Shown: in pieces, positions 9,539-17,593 of the stretch | Layout: every line of letters begins with the position of its first letter | Numbering within the stretch: position 1 is the first letter of the stretch | Source of the DNA: Solirubrobacteraceae bacterium | GTDB lineage: Bacteria > Actinomycetota > Thermoleophilia > Solirubrobacterales > Solirubrobacteraceae | NCBI GenBank assembly: GCA_030690545.1 | Contig: JAUYGN010000149.1 | Location: 1 to 59,086 of the forward strand | Length of the DNA stretch: 59,086 nucleotides | Reading direction: 5' to 3' | Program-made: the position numbers and the translations under genes | Notes under the pieces: model-generated | The model's database searches: none | The model's input: the letters and a program-made list of their open reading frames with translations, nothing else | Told to the model about the DNA's origin: nothing

Positions 9539-10216
9539 CTAGAGACCGAGCAGCCGGACCGCTTCGAGCAGGCTCTTCGCCTCGGCGGTCGGCTTCTTCT
9601 GGCCCGGCTCGAGCGTCTCCTTGCCGCGGTTGACCCAGATCACGGGAATTTTGTTCGCGACGCATGGCGCGACGTCGTGGTAGTAGCTCGACGAGACGTG
9701 GACCCAGCCCTTCTTCGTGCCCATCCGCCGCGCGCACTCGGTGAAGTGCGCCATGTCGGGCTTGTAGGAGCGCACCTGCTGGGCGGTCACGACGAGGTCG
9801 AAGTCGTGCGGGATGTGGCGCCGCGTCTGACCGAGCAGCTTGTCGTCGATGTTCGAGATCAGCCCGCACTGGTACTGCTTGGCAACCTTGTTGAGCTGCG
9901 TGTTGGACTCCTTGAAGGCTGGCCAGCGCTGCACGCTGTCGGGCAGAAAGCCCGAGCGCGAGGGCTCCAGCGGCCAATCCAGGCGCTTGGAGATCTCGAT
10001 CGCCGTGCGGCGCAGGACCTCGGCGTAGAGCTCGTAGGAGCCGCCCTCGATCTCCCGCTCGATGTCGTGGAAGTTCGTGATCAGCTCCTCGCGGTCGATC
10101 GTGAAGCCGTCGCGCGCGGCCTCTTTCTGGAACGCGTCGAAGATCCCCTGCTCCCAATCGATGAGGGTGCCGTAGACATCGAAGGTGACCAGCGTGACCT
10201 GCTTTGGAAGCGCCAT
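9539..10216 (-). CDS. HAD-superfamily hydrolase, 2-haloacid-dehalogenase-like
   Basis: A 225-residue HAD enzyme. Motif I is TFDVYGTL with the nucleophile Asp, motif II contains SNID, motif III the Lys in RSYKPD, and motif IV is replaced by a HVSSSYYHDV stretch, which resembles the L-2-haloacid dehalogenase subfamily (SSNxWD region). It could be a dehalogenase or a phosphatase of that branch. It heads the operon with the MBL-fold hydrolase and VOC protein, suggesting a small detoxification or catabolic pathway. Confidence 0.85.
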   Translation of the reverse strand: MALPKQVTLVTFDVYGTLIDWEQGIFDAFQKEAARDGFTIDREELITNFHDIEREIEGGSYELYAEVLRRTAIEISKRLDWPLEPSRSGFLPDSVQRWPAFKESNTQLNKVAKQYQCGLISNIDDKLLGQTRRHIPHDFDLVVTAQQVRSYKPDMAHFTECARRMGTKKGWVHVSSSYYHDVAPCVANKIPVIWVNRGKETLEPGQKKPTAEAKSLLEAVRLLGL

Positions 10217-10234
10217 TGTGCGGGCATGATAGGA

Positions 10235-10263
10235 GCTTGCCGGAGCCGACCTCGGCTTGCCGG
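10235..10263. promoter_or_regulatory. direct repeat between divergent HAD and sucC genes
   Basis: GCTTGCCGG occurs at 10235-10243 and again at 10255-10263, a 20-base offset, in the 96-base gap between the divergently transcribed HAD gene and sucC. The placement suits an operator controlling one or both promoters, but no regulator can be named and chance is possible in GC-rich DNA. Confidence 0.3.
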
Positions 10264-10312
10264 GCGCACCGACTGTGGGCGTGCCAGCCGGTCAACTATT
10301 GTCCGACCGTCG

Positions 10313-11488
10313 ATGGACCTCCTCGAGTACAAGGGCAAGCAGGTCCTCAAGCGCTACGAGGTTCCCCTGTCGGCCGGCGCGCAGGCCGCCACGGTCGACG
10401 AGGCGCTCGCCGCGGCGGAGGCGATCGGCTACCCGGTCGTCGTCAAGGCGCAGGTGAAGATCGGCGGTCGGGGCAAGGCCGGCGGGATCAAGCTCGCCGC
10501 CGATGCGGACGCCGTGCGCGAGCACGCGGGGGCGATCCTCGGCATGGACATCCGCGGCCACGCCGTGCACGAGCTGTGGATCGAGCAGGCGACCGACATC
10601 GCCAGCGAGTACTACGCCGCCGTCGTCTTCGACCGCTCGGCGAAGGCGCCGCTCGTGATGCTCTCCACGCAGGGCGGCATGGACATCGAGCAGGTCGCGG
10701 CCGAGCGGCCCGACGCGCTCGCGACGCTGCACGTCGATCCGCTCGTCGGCTTTCAGCCCTTCCACGGCCGCCGGCTGGCGTTCGAGGCGGGCGTCGACGC
10801 CGACGTCGTCCGCCCGGTCGGCGCGATGCTCGCGACGCTCTACGCGGCCTTCGAGGGCGAGGACGCGACGCTCGTCGAGATCAACCCGCTCGTGATCACG
10901 CCCGACCGCCGCGTCATCGCGCTCGACGCGAAGGTGACGCTCGACGACAACGCCGCCTTCCGCCATCCACACCACGCGGAGCTCGACGACGCGAGCGGCG
11001 CCGATCCGCAGGAGCGGATGGCTGCCGAGCGCGGGCTGACGTACGTCAAGCTCGACGGCGACATCGGCATCTTCGGCAACGGCGCGGGGCTTGTGATGTC
11101 GACGCTCGACGTCGTCGCGCATGCGGGCGGAGCGCCGGCGAACTTCCTCGACGCCGGCGGCGGGGCGAAGGCCGAGGCGATCGCCGCGTCGGTCGAGGTG
11201 ATCCTCAGCAACCCCAACGTGCGGGCGGTCCTGTTCAACGTCTTCGGCGGAATCACGCGCTGCGACGAGGTCGCGCGGGGGATCGTCGACGCCTACGCGC
11301 TGTTGCAGCCGACCGTTCCCTTCGTCGTGCGCCTGGACGGGACGAACGACGTGCAGGCGCGCCAGCTGCTGGCCGACGCGGACCTGCCCAACGTCCATGC
11401 CGAGGCGACGATGGACGGTGCCGCGGCGCGCGTCGTCGAGCTCGCTCGGGCGGGCTCGGGCTCGGGCTCGGCGGGGTCGTCGGCATGA
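10313..11488 (+). CDS. sucC: succinyl-CoA synthetase (ADP/GDP-forming) beta subunit
   Basis: A 391-residue ATP-grasp subunit of succinyl-CoA ligase, which interconverts succinyl-CoA and succinate with nucleotide phosphorylation in the TCA cycle. It starts MDLLEYKGKQVLKRYEVP, the standard N-terminus. The ATP-grasp core has VVVKAQVKIGGRGKAGGIK, metal-binding EINPLVIT and DAKVTLDDNA, and the power-helix glycine region NGAGLVMSTLD and NVFGGITRCDEVARGI near the end. The C-terminus carries a short Gly/Ser tail. The frame is open upstream, but the ATG at 10313 is the family start. The stop overlaps sucD by 4 bases. Confidence 0.97.
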   Translation: MDLLEYKGKQVLKRYEVPLSAGAQAATVDEALAAAEAIGYPVVVKAQVKIGGRGKAGGIKLAADADAVREHAGAILGMDIRGHAVHELWIEQATDIASEYYAAVVFDRSAKAPLVMLSTQGGMDIEQVAAERPDALATLHVDPLVGFQPFHGRRLAFEAGVDADVVRPVGAMLATLYAAFEGEDATLVEINPLVITPDRRVIALDAKVTLDDNAAFRHPHHAELDDASGADPQERMAAERGLTYVKLDGDIGIFGNGAGLVMSTLDVVAHAGGAPANFLDAGGGAKAEAIAASVEVILSNPNVRAVLFNVFGGITRCDEVARGIVDAYALLQPTVPFVVRLDGTNDVQARQLLADADLPNVHAEATMDGAAARVVELARAGSGSGSAGSSA

Positions 11489-12360
11489 GCATCCTCGTCG
11501 GTGACGACACCCGCCTCGTGGTCACGGGCCTGACCGGCCGCGAGGGCAGCTACCACACGCTGAACAACCGCCGCTACGGCACGAACGTCGTCGCGGGCGT
11601 GACACCGGGCAAGGGCGGCCAGGACGTCGAGGGCATCCCGGTCTTCAACACGATCCGCGCTGCCGTCGCGGCGACCGGCGCCAACACGGCGATGATCTTC
11701 GTGCCGGCGCGCTTCGCAGCCGACTCGATCCTCGAGGCCGAGGACGCCGGCATCGCGACGATCATCGCGATCACCGAGGGCATCCCCGCCCACGACGAGC
11801 TGAAGGTCTTCAACGTCCTGCAGCGCAACCCCGACGTGCGCCTCGTCGGCCCGAACTGCCCCGGCGTCCTGTCGCCGGGCAAGGCCAACGTCGGGATCAT
11901 CCCGGCGCAGTTCTTCAAGCCCGGCAACGTCGGCGTCGTCTCGCGCTCGGGCACGCTGACCTACCAGATCGGCAACGAGCTGGCGCGCAGCGGCTTCGGC
12001 AACTCGTCGATCGTCGGGATCGGCGGCGACCCCGTCCCCGGCTCGAGCTTCGTCGACATCATCGCCCTCTTCGAGGCCGACCCCGAGACCGAGCTGATCG
12101 TCATGAGCGGCGAGATCGGCGGCTCGGCCGAGGAGGAGGCCGCGACCTACATCGCCGAGCACGTCAGCAAGCCCGTCGTCGGCTACATCGCCGGCCTCAC
12201 CGCGCCGCCCGGCAAGACGATGGGCCACGCCGGCGCGATCGTCAGCGGCTCCAGCGGCGGCGGCCAGGCGAAGATCGACGCCCTCGAGGCCGTCGGCGTC
12301 CGCGTCGGCCGCACGCCTACCCAGGTCGCCCAGATCGCGATGGAGATCCTCGGTACCTGA
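11485..12360 (+). CDS. sucD: succinyl-CoA synthetase alpha subunit
   Basis: A 291-residue CoA-binding partner of SucC. The N-terminal Rossmann domain shows the CoA loop TGLTGREGSYH; the middle has LVGPNCPGVLSPG; the phosphorylated active-site histidine is in TMGHAGAIVSG near residue 245. The length is normal and the ATGA overlap with sucC indicates coupled translation. No other TCA genes are adjacent. Confidence 0.97.
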   Translation: MSILVGDDTRLVVTGLTGREGSYHTLNNRRYGTNVVAGVTPGKGGQDVEGIPVFNTIRAAVAATGANTAMIFVPARFAADSILEAEDAGIATIIAITEGIPAHDELKVFNVLQRNPDVRLVGPNCPGVLSPGKANVGIIPAQFFKPGNVGVVSRSGTLTYQIGNELARSGFGNSSIVGIGGDPVPGSSFVDIIALFEADPETELIVMSGEIGGSAEEEAATYIAEHVSKPVVGYIAGLTAPPGKTMGHAGAIVSGSSGGGQAKIDALEAVGVRVGRTPTQVAQIAMEILGT

Positions 12361-12444
12361 GTGTGAGTTGGGGCGTTCGCCGCCCACGCGTCCACGCTCA
12401 GCGTCGCAAGACGCGCACCAGTTGGGCGACCGGAACCTGGTAGG

Positions 12445-13938
12445 TCAGTCCCAGGGCTCTGGGAGCCGAATTCGCGCGGCGGCTGGGTCTTCGTCGAAAG
12501 CTCCCGTGGCGCGCAGCATCCGCTCGGCGCGGTCGTGCGTCGACCAGTCGATCGCGATCGAGTAGCGGTGGGCGAAGTCGAGCATGCGAATGAGCCCGCC
12601 GGCGTGATCGTTGTGCGTCATGCCCGAGAGCGCGTTGAGGTAGTTCTGGCGATATCCGGTCGGGATGATGATGCGCTGCTGGCCGCTCGCGGTCAGTTCG
12701 GCGTTCATGAAGACGCGGGCGATGCGGCCGTTCCCGTCCTCGAACGGATGCACCTCGGCGATGAGGAACATGATGAAGATCGCCCGCGGCAGTCCCTCGG
12801 GCAACCCGAGATAGAAGCGAAACCCTTCGCGAAACGTCCCGCGCACAAGCTTCCAGTCCACGAACACCGTCGCTCCGGCCTGGTTGTTCACCTCCTTCAG
12901 CATGCCTGGGTTCTTGTCTGGACGCCCCGCCAACAGAATCCTGTGACGCTGCTGGAGGAGCTCGATCAGCTCATCGCTCGTGCGCGGCCGCCGCGTGTGG
13001 TCCTCGGGTGGATAGATCAGCTCGTACGTGCTGCGGATGTCGTGCGCATCGTCAGGACGCGTCGGTGGCACGACGCCATCGAAGACGATCATCTTCGCCT
13101 CCGAGACGGTGAACCTCGTACCTTCGATGTAGTTGGAGAAGTAGGACTCGTAGAACGCGAGCAGCTCCGGATCATCAGATGGTCGCGCCAGTCGCTGCAC
13201 CGGCGGCTGCGCGAGCAGGGCCTGCTGGAGCAACGCGAAGAGCTCGATCCGCCGGTCGTCGAACGCGACGCCGTCGCGCATCGCCCGTGCCGCGCGAGAC
13301 TGCAGCAGCGCATCCTTCGTGCCGAACAGGCTTCCGATGATCCGATCGAGCTCGACGGCCTCCTGCTCGGCATCCAACTGCTGCGCCAGCGAACGCGCGT
13401 CATCGCGGAGATGCCCAAGGGCCGGCTCACCGCTGGTCGTCAGGATCCGCGCAAGGCGTTCCTCAAGTTCCGGGCGCGACAGCGTGCGCCGCACTCCGCC
13501 ACGAGCGCGAGCTGGGCGTAGGTTGTCGAGATATGCGCGAGTCTGGCCGCTGAAATGCAGGCCATCGGTAAACGGGACATCGCCGGCGATCGGACCCGGA
13601 CCGACGCGGATCACGATCCGCAGTCCGGGGATCTCGATCGGTCGTGTCCTCCGCGACCCGCCCGGTCCGACGTCCAGGACGAGAGTCCCGTCGTCCGCCG
13701 GACCGCCATCGAAGAACGACCGATCGACCACCGTCGCCCCCGGCGCGTAGTGCGCTGCGATCGGCGACCAGTTCCTGCGGACGACCTTGTCCAGCGGCGC
13801 GCTGCGGTTCGTCGTGACGATGCCGCGGCCGATGCGCCGCGCTTCGCCGCGTGCGATCGCTCGTTGCCACGCATCGCTGTCGTCGCGCGTGGTGAAGACG
13901 ATCTCGCCATCGGACAAGCGGCGGTTAGTACGGGCCAT
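12445..13938 (-). CDS. Fic-domain AMPylase-like protein with an AbiEi-like N-terminus
   Basis: A 497-residue protein. The Fic core has the full catalytic motif HPFEDGNGR at residues 397-405 (His397). About 125 residues earlier SNYIEG (268-273) matches the (S/T)xxxE(G/N) autoinhibitory motif, so this is a class II, self-inhibited Fic enzyme that would transfer AMP (or a related group) to target hydroxyls when relieved. Residues 1-140, with ARGEARRIGRGIV and a later FFDGG region, resemble the winged-helix start of type IV AbiEi antitoxins, although that match is by eye. Third-codon positions are visibly less GC-rich than in neighbours, hinting at transfer. Upstream direct repeats may be its operator. 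Confidence 0.88.
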   Translation of the reverse strand: MARTNRRLSDGEIVFTTRDDSDAWQRAIARGEARRIGRGIVTTNRSAPLDKVVRRNWSPIAAHYAPGATVVDRSFFDGGPADDGTLVLDVGPGGSRRTRPIEIPGLRIVIRVGPGPIAGDVPFTDGLHFSGQTRAYLDNLRPARARGGVRRTLSRPELEERLARILTTSGEPALGHLRDDARSLAQQLDAEQEAVELDRIIGSLFGTKDALLQSRAARAMRDGVAFDDRRIELFALLQQALLAQPPVQRLARPSDDPELLAFYESYFSNYIEGTRFTVSEAKMIVFDGVVPPTRPDDAHDIRSTYELIYPPEDHTRRPRTSDELIELLQQRHRILLAGRPDKNPGMLKEVNNQAGATVFVDWKLVRGTFREGFRFYLGLPEGLPRAIFIMFLIAEVHPFEDGNGRIARVFMNAELTASGQQRIIIPTGYRQNYLNALSGMTHNDHAGGLIRMLDFAHRYSIAIDWSTHDRAERMLRATGAFDEDPAAARIRLPEPWD

Positions 13939-13951
13939 TCAAGCTCAGAGT

Positions 13952-13998
13952 ACGACAAGTAGCAGATAAGCCGCTAAAATGCCGCACGAACGACAAGT
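13952..13998 (-). promoter_or_regulatory. direct-repeat operator/promoter of the Fic gene
   Basis: In the AT-richer 98-base gap upstream of the Fic start, ACGACAAGT occurs at 13952-13960 and 13990-13998, in the same orientation and 38 bases apart. Between them lies an A/T-rich stretch around GATAAGCCGCTAAAAT that could hold a -10 element. With a probable DNA-binding N-terminus on the Fic protein, these are good candidates for autoregulatory sites. Confidence 0.4.
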
Positions 13999-14036
13999 TA
14001 GCGCTCATCATCTCCCCCTGACGACGGGCGCGGCAC

Positions 14037-14504
14037 CTACAGGACCTTGCGCATGTCGCGCGCGTCGGGCGCGCCGAGCGGCTCGAAGCCACGGCGCTCG
14101 TACATGCCGCGCGCCGGGTTCTCGAGTTCGACGACGAGATCGATCGCCGGGTAGCCCGCCGTGCGCGCATGCTCGATGCAGCGGTCGAGCAGCCGCCCGC
14201 CGATGCCGTGCGCGCGGTGCGCCGGCATGACGGCAAGCAGGAGCTCGGGCACCGGCCGGCCCTCATGCTCGCGGGCGGTGAGGTTCAGCCGGTGCCAGCA
14301 CGCGCCGACGGGGTCGTCGTCGTACGTCACGACCACCCCGCCGTCGCCGGGGCGGCCGAGGTCGTCGAAGGCGTAGGGCGGGACGAGAACGGGCGGCGGC
14401 ATGCCGTCCGCCGTCGGCACGATCTGCCATGCGACGGTGAGCCGGAGCATCTCCAGCAGGAAGGCGGCATCCGTGGGCTCGATGTCGCGGTAGACGTAGG
14501 GCAT
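14037..14504 (-). CDS. GNAT-family N-acetyltransferase
   Basis: A 155-residue acetyltransferase. The acetyl-CoA loop is in LLAVMPAHRAHGIGGRLLD (RxxGIG), and the C-terminal part carries LVVELENPARGMYERRGFEPLG, the normal N...Y pair. It is short and single-domain, transcribed away from recQ. A near-palindrome (GCATCGCACCATGGTGATGC, 14501-14520) overlaps its start codon and could be an operator. Substrate unknown. Confidence 0.83.
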   Translation of the reverse strand: MPYVYRDIEPTDAAFLLEMLRLTVAWQIVPTADGMPPPVLVPPYAFDDLGRPGDGGVVVTYDDDPVGACWHRLNLTAREHEGRPVPELLLAVMPAHRAHGIGGRLLDRCIEHARTAGYPAIDLVVELENPARGMYERRGFEPLGAPDARDMRKVL

Positions 14505-14682
14505 CGCACCATGGTGATGCGTCGCCGGCCTCGGAGCCGCAGAGCCAGCGGACGTGACGCACGGCGCTGGAATGCCCAGGCTCGGCGCCGTGCGCCTTCA
14601 CCAGCCACCGATCGGATGCGCGTCGGCGTGCGAGTTTGGTGGTTCATCTGCCGAAAGTCGCACCGCGCCGCAGCGTGCCGGT

Positions 14683-14699
14683 CCTCCGGACGCCGGAGG
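14683..14699 (+). terminator. short GC hairpin upstream of recQ
   Basis: CCTCCGG and CCGGAGG are separated by 3 bases, a compact 7-bp stem in the 233-base gap between the divergent GNAT and recQ genes. It lies 39 bases before recQ. There is no T-run, so it may be a leader hairpin rather than a terminator. The rest of this gap shows nothing further that I can name. Confidence 0.3.
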
Positions 14700-14737
14700 G
14701 GGGCGAACTTTGGGCTGCTGGAACCTAGAGTGAGTAG

Positions 14738-16813
14738 ATGCCCGTCACGACCGACCTCGCGACCCGCGCCAGCGCGCTCCTGCACGAGCTCGCGGGACCG
14801 GACGCCGCCTTTCGCGAGCATCAGCTCGAGGCGATCGCCGATCTCGTCGAGGACCGGGCGCGGGTGCTGTGCGTGCAGCGCACCGGCTGGGGCAAGTCGG
14901 CGGTCTACTTCATCGCGACCGCACTGCTGCGCGAGCGCGGTGCCGGGCCGACGCTGATCGTCTCGCCGCTGCTGGCGCTGATGCGCAACCAGATCGCCGC
15001 CGCGCAGCGGCTCGGGATCCGCGCGCACACGGTCAACTCGACGAACCGCGACGCCTGGGACGAGATCTCGGCGCTGCTGGACGCCGATGCCGTCGACCTG
15101 CTGCTGATCAGCCCCGAGCGCCTGAACAACCCGAAGTTCCGCGCCGAGATGCTGCCGGTGTTCGCCGAGCGGGTCGGCCTGCTCGTCGTCGACGAGGCGC
15201 ACTGCATCTCCGACTGGGGCCACGACTTCCGCCCCGACTATCGCCGCATCGCCGACATGCTGGCGCGGCTTCCGCAAGGCGTCGGCGTGCTCTGCACGAC
15301 GGCGACCGCCAACGACCGCGTCGTCGCCGACGTCGAGGAGCAGTTGCGAATCGGCGGACACCAGGCGCCGCTCGTCGCCTACCGCGGCCCGCTCGGACGC
15401 TCCAGCCTGCGATTCGAGGTCGTGCAGCTGCCCGGCCAGGCCGACCGGCTCGCCTGGCTGGCGACCTACCTCAACGAGATGCCGGGCTCGGGGATCGTCT
15501 ACACGCTGACCAAGCGCGACGCCGAGCAGGTCGCCGCCTGGCTGACCGCGCACGGCGTCGCCGCCGAGGCCTACACCGGCGAGATCGAGACCGAGCGGCG
15601 GATCGCCGTCGAGGACCGGCTGCTGGCCAACGACCTGAAGTGCGTCGTCGCGACGAGCGCGCTCGGGATGGGCTACGACAAGCCCGACCTCGGCTTCGTC
15701 GTGCACTACCAGGCGCCCGGCTCGGTGATCGCCTACTACCAGCAGGTCGGCCGCGCCGGGCGCGCGATCGAGCGCGCCGAGGTCGTGCTGCTGCGAGGCG
15801 CCGAGGACCGCCGGATCCAGGACTTCTTCATCGAGCAGGCGTTCCCGCGCCGCGAGCTCGTCGACCGCGTCCTGGCCCACCTCGACGAGGTCGGCGGCGA
15901 GGGCGCCTCGACCCCCGAGCTGACCGCGATCGTGAACCTCGGCCGCGGCCGGATCGACGCGATGCTGAAGGTGCTCGACGTCGAGGGCGCGGTCTCGCGC
16001 GACGGCAGCCGCTGGCTGCGCGAGCAGGGCAGCGACTGGGCCTACGACGCGCAACGCTACGAGCACATCACGGCGCTGCGCCGTCGCGAACAGGCGACGA
16101 TGGCGAGCTTCGGCGCCGACGGGCGCTGCCTGATGCGCGCGCTGCAGGAGGAGCTCGACGACCCCGACCCGCAGGACTGCGGGCGCTGCTCGGTCTGCAC
16201 GCAGCCACGCTACGACGGGCCGCTCGATCCCGGCCTCGTGCGCGAGGCGATCGACCACCTGCGCTCGCAGCCGCTCAAGCTCGACACGAAGAAGATGGCG
16301 CCCGATCCCGAGGGACGGATGAAGAAGATCCCCGCCGAGCTCGTCGTCGAGGAGGGTCGCGCGCTCGCGCGCCTCGGCGACGGCGGCTGGGCGCCGGTCG
16401 TGCAGACCGGGCTGCGCGAGGGACGCTGCGCGGACGAGCTGCTCGACGCCGTCGACCGCCTCGTGCGCGCCTGGAACCCGCCCGTGCGCTGGATCGCGGC
16501 GGTGCCGTCAGCGCGCCATCCACAAGTCATCGAGGACCTCGCACAGCGCCTTGCGGGCACGCTCGGCATCCCGTTCGTCGCGCTGCTGGAGCGCACCGGC
16601 GAGCGGCCGCCCCAGCGCGAGATGTCCAACGCGGCGCTGCAGGCGGCCAACGTGCGCGGCGCCTTCCGCGTGATCGCCGATCCACCGCCGGACGGATGCC
16701 TGCTGCTCGACGACACTCGCCTGAGCGGCTGGACGCTGGCGATGACCGGCGGCCAGCTGCGCCGGCGCGGCTGCGGACCGGTCTACCCGCTCGCGCTGGC
16801 GACCGCGTTCTGA
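14738..16813 (+). CDS. recQ: RecQ-family DNA helicase with C-terminal phosphoribosyltransferase-like domain
   Basis: A 691-residue ATP-dependent 3'-5' DNA helicase. Motif I is TGWGKS (49-54), motif II DEAHCISDWGHDFRP, and motif VI QQVGRAGRA. The zinc-binding module is reduced to a late CGRCSVC pair, and a basic winged-helix-like section follows. The last 150 residues change character: LLLDDTRLSGWT is the PRPP-binding loop of type I phosphoribosyltransferases (DDxxxSGxT), preceded by a WIAAVPSARHP strand as in ComF-like proteins. It would act in recombination repair; the PRTase-like part may bind a nucleotide signal. It stands alone between a GNAT gene and a toxin-antitoxin pair. Confidence 0.9.
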   Translation: MPVTTDLATRASALLHELAGPDAAFREHQLEAIADLVEDRARVLCVQRTGWGKSAVYFIATALLRERGAGPTLIVSPLLALMRNQIAAAQRLGIRAHTVNSTNRDAWDEISALLDADAVDLLLISPERLNNPKFRAEMLPVFAERVGLLVVDEAHCISDWGHDFRPDYRRIADMLARLPQGVGVLCTTATANDRVVADVEEQLRIGGHQAPLVAYRGPLGRSSLRFEVVQLPGQADRLAWLATYLNEMPGSGIVYTLTKRDAEQVAAWLTAHGVAAEAYTGEIETERRIAVEDRLLANDLKCVVATSALGMGYDKPDLGFVVHYQAPGSVIAYYQQVGRAGRAIERAEVVLLRGAEDRRIQDFFIEQAFPRRELVDRVLAHLDEVGGEGASTPELTAIVNLGRGRIDAMLKVLDVEGAVSRDGSRWLREQGSDWAYDAQRYEHITALRRREQATMASFGADGRCLMRALQEELDDPDPQDCGRCSVCTQPRYDGPLDPGLVREAIDHLRSQPLKLDTKKMAPDPEGRMKKIPAELVVEEGRALARLGDGGWAPVVQTGLREGRCADELLDAVDRLVRAWNPPVRWIAAVPSARHPQVIEDLAQRLAGTLGIPFVALLERTGERPPQREMSNAALQAANVRGAFRVIADPPPDGCLLLDDTRLSGWTLAMTGGQLRRRGCGPVYPLALATAF

Positions 16814-16851
16814 GGACCGTCGCGAGCCGAGCCCTCGAGACCGGGCGCTAG

Positions 16852-16865
16852 CATTGAGAGCAATG
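16852..16865. promoter_or_regulatory. inverted-repeat operator candidate for the toxin-antitoxin pair
   Basis: CATTG-AGAG-CAATG forms a 5-bp inverted repeat ending 17 bases before the antitoxin ATG. Ribbon-helix-helix antitoxins of this class bind short inverted repeats in their own promoter, so this is a plausible autoregulatory site. Confidence 0.4.
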
Positions 16866-16882
16866 AAACCGAAGGACGGGCC

Positions 16883-17128
16883 ATGGCGGCGATAAGCGTC
16901 CGGAACCTGGAAGACGACGTGAAGGAGCGGCTGCGCGTGAGAGCGGCGCGCAACGGCCGGTCGATGGAATCCGAGGTACGGGCGATCCTTGTCGCGGCAG
17001 TCCGTGACCCTGACGACTCAGGCGGCCTTCTTCAGGCGATCCTGAACCGCTTCGGAGAGCTCGGGGGAGCCACCCTCGACCTGCCCGCGCGCGCGACGCC
17101 GGTCCGCGGCGCCGACCTGTCGCCGTGA
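16883..17128 (+). CDS. vapB: ribbon-helix-helix antitoxin (FitA/VapB-like)
   Basis: An 81-residue antitoxin. The N-terminal AAISVRNLEDDVKERLRVRAARNGRSMESEVRAIL is the classic strand-helix-helix DNA-binding fold of the FitA/StbC type. The C-terminal tail is flexible and should wrap the toxin. The stop overlaps the toxin GTG by 4 bases. Being upstream of the PIN toxin and this close is diagnostic of a type II toxin-antitoxin operon. Confidence 0.9.
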   Translation: MAAISVRNLEDDVKERLRVRAARNGRSMESEVRAILVAAVRDPDDSGGLLQAILNRFGELGGATLDLPARATPVRGADLSP

Positions 17129-17562
17129 TCATCGTCGATACGAACGTCATATCGGAGCTGATGAAGCCGTCGCCCGCCCCGAGCGTTCGCAGGTGGGCAC
17201 GCGCGCAGCGAGGCGCCGAGGTGTTCACGACGGCGATTACGCTCGCCGAGATCGACTACGGCATCGCGCGCCTGCCGGCCGGCAGGCGCAGGGATCAGCT
17301 CCGGGATGCCGCCGATGAGGTATTCGCCGCCTTCGATGACCGCGTACTGCCGTTCGATCCAGCCGCCGCGACGCAGTACGCGCGGGTCGTGATCGGTCGT
17401 GAGGAGCTTGGACTGCCGATCGACGGGTTCGACGCCCAGATCGCCGCGATCTGCCACGCCCGGGGCGCAGCGTTCGCCACCCGCAACGTCAAGGACTTCG
17501 CCGCCACCGGCATCGACCTGATCAACCCCTGGGAGCCGACGACGACGCCGACGAGCACCTGA
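17125..17562 (+). CDS. vapC: PIN-domain ribonuclease toxin (FitB/VapC-like)
   Basis: A 145-residue PIN nuclease. The acidic metal site is present: Asp5 (IIVDTNVISELM), Glu in LAEIDYG near 42, Asp in IDGFDAQIAA near 100, and the final acidic/Asn region ATRNVKDF. Such toxins cut tRNA or rRNA when the labile antitoxin is lost. It starts with GTG in overlap with the antitoxin stop. The Pro-Thr-rich C-terminus is a few residues longer than the core. Confidence 0.92.
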   Translation: MIIVDTNVISELMKPSPAPSVRRWARAQRGAEVFTTAITLAEIDYGIARLPAGRRRDQLRDAADEVFAAFDDRVLPFDPAAATQYARVVIGREELGLPIDGFDAQIAAICHARGAAFATRNVKDFAATGIDLINPWEPTTTPTST

Positions 17563-17593
17563 CCGCGCGCAACGTTCCCGGTATCGTCGGGAC

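Noticed and set aside
9677..10312. Upstream extension of the sucC frame
   Set aside because: It overlaps the HAD gene on the other strand and lacks similarity to SucC, which normally starts at MDLLEYKGK.
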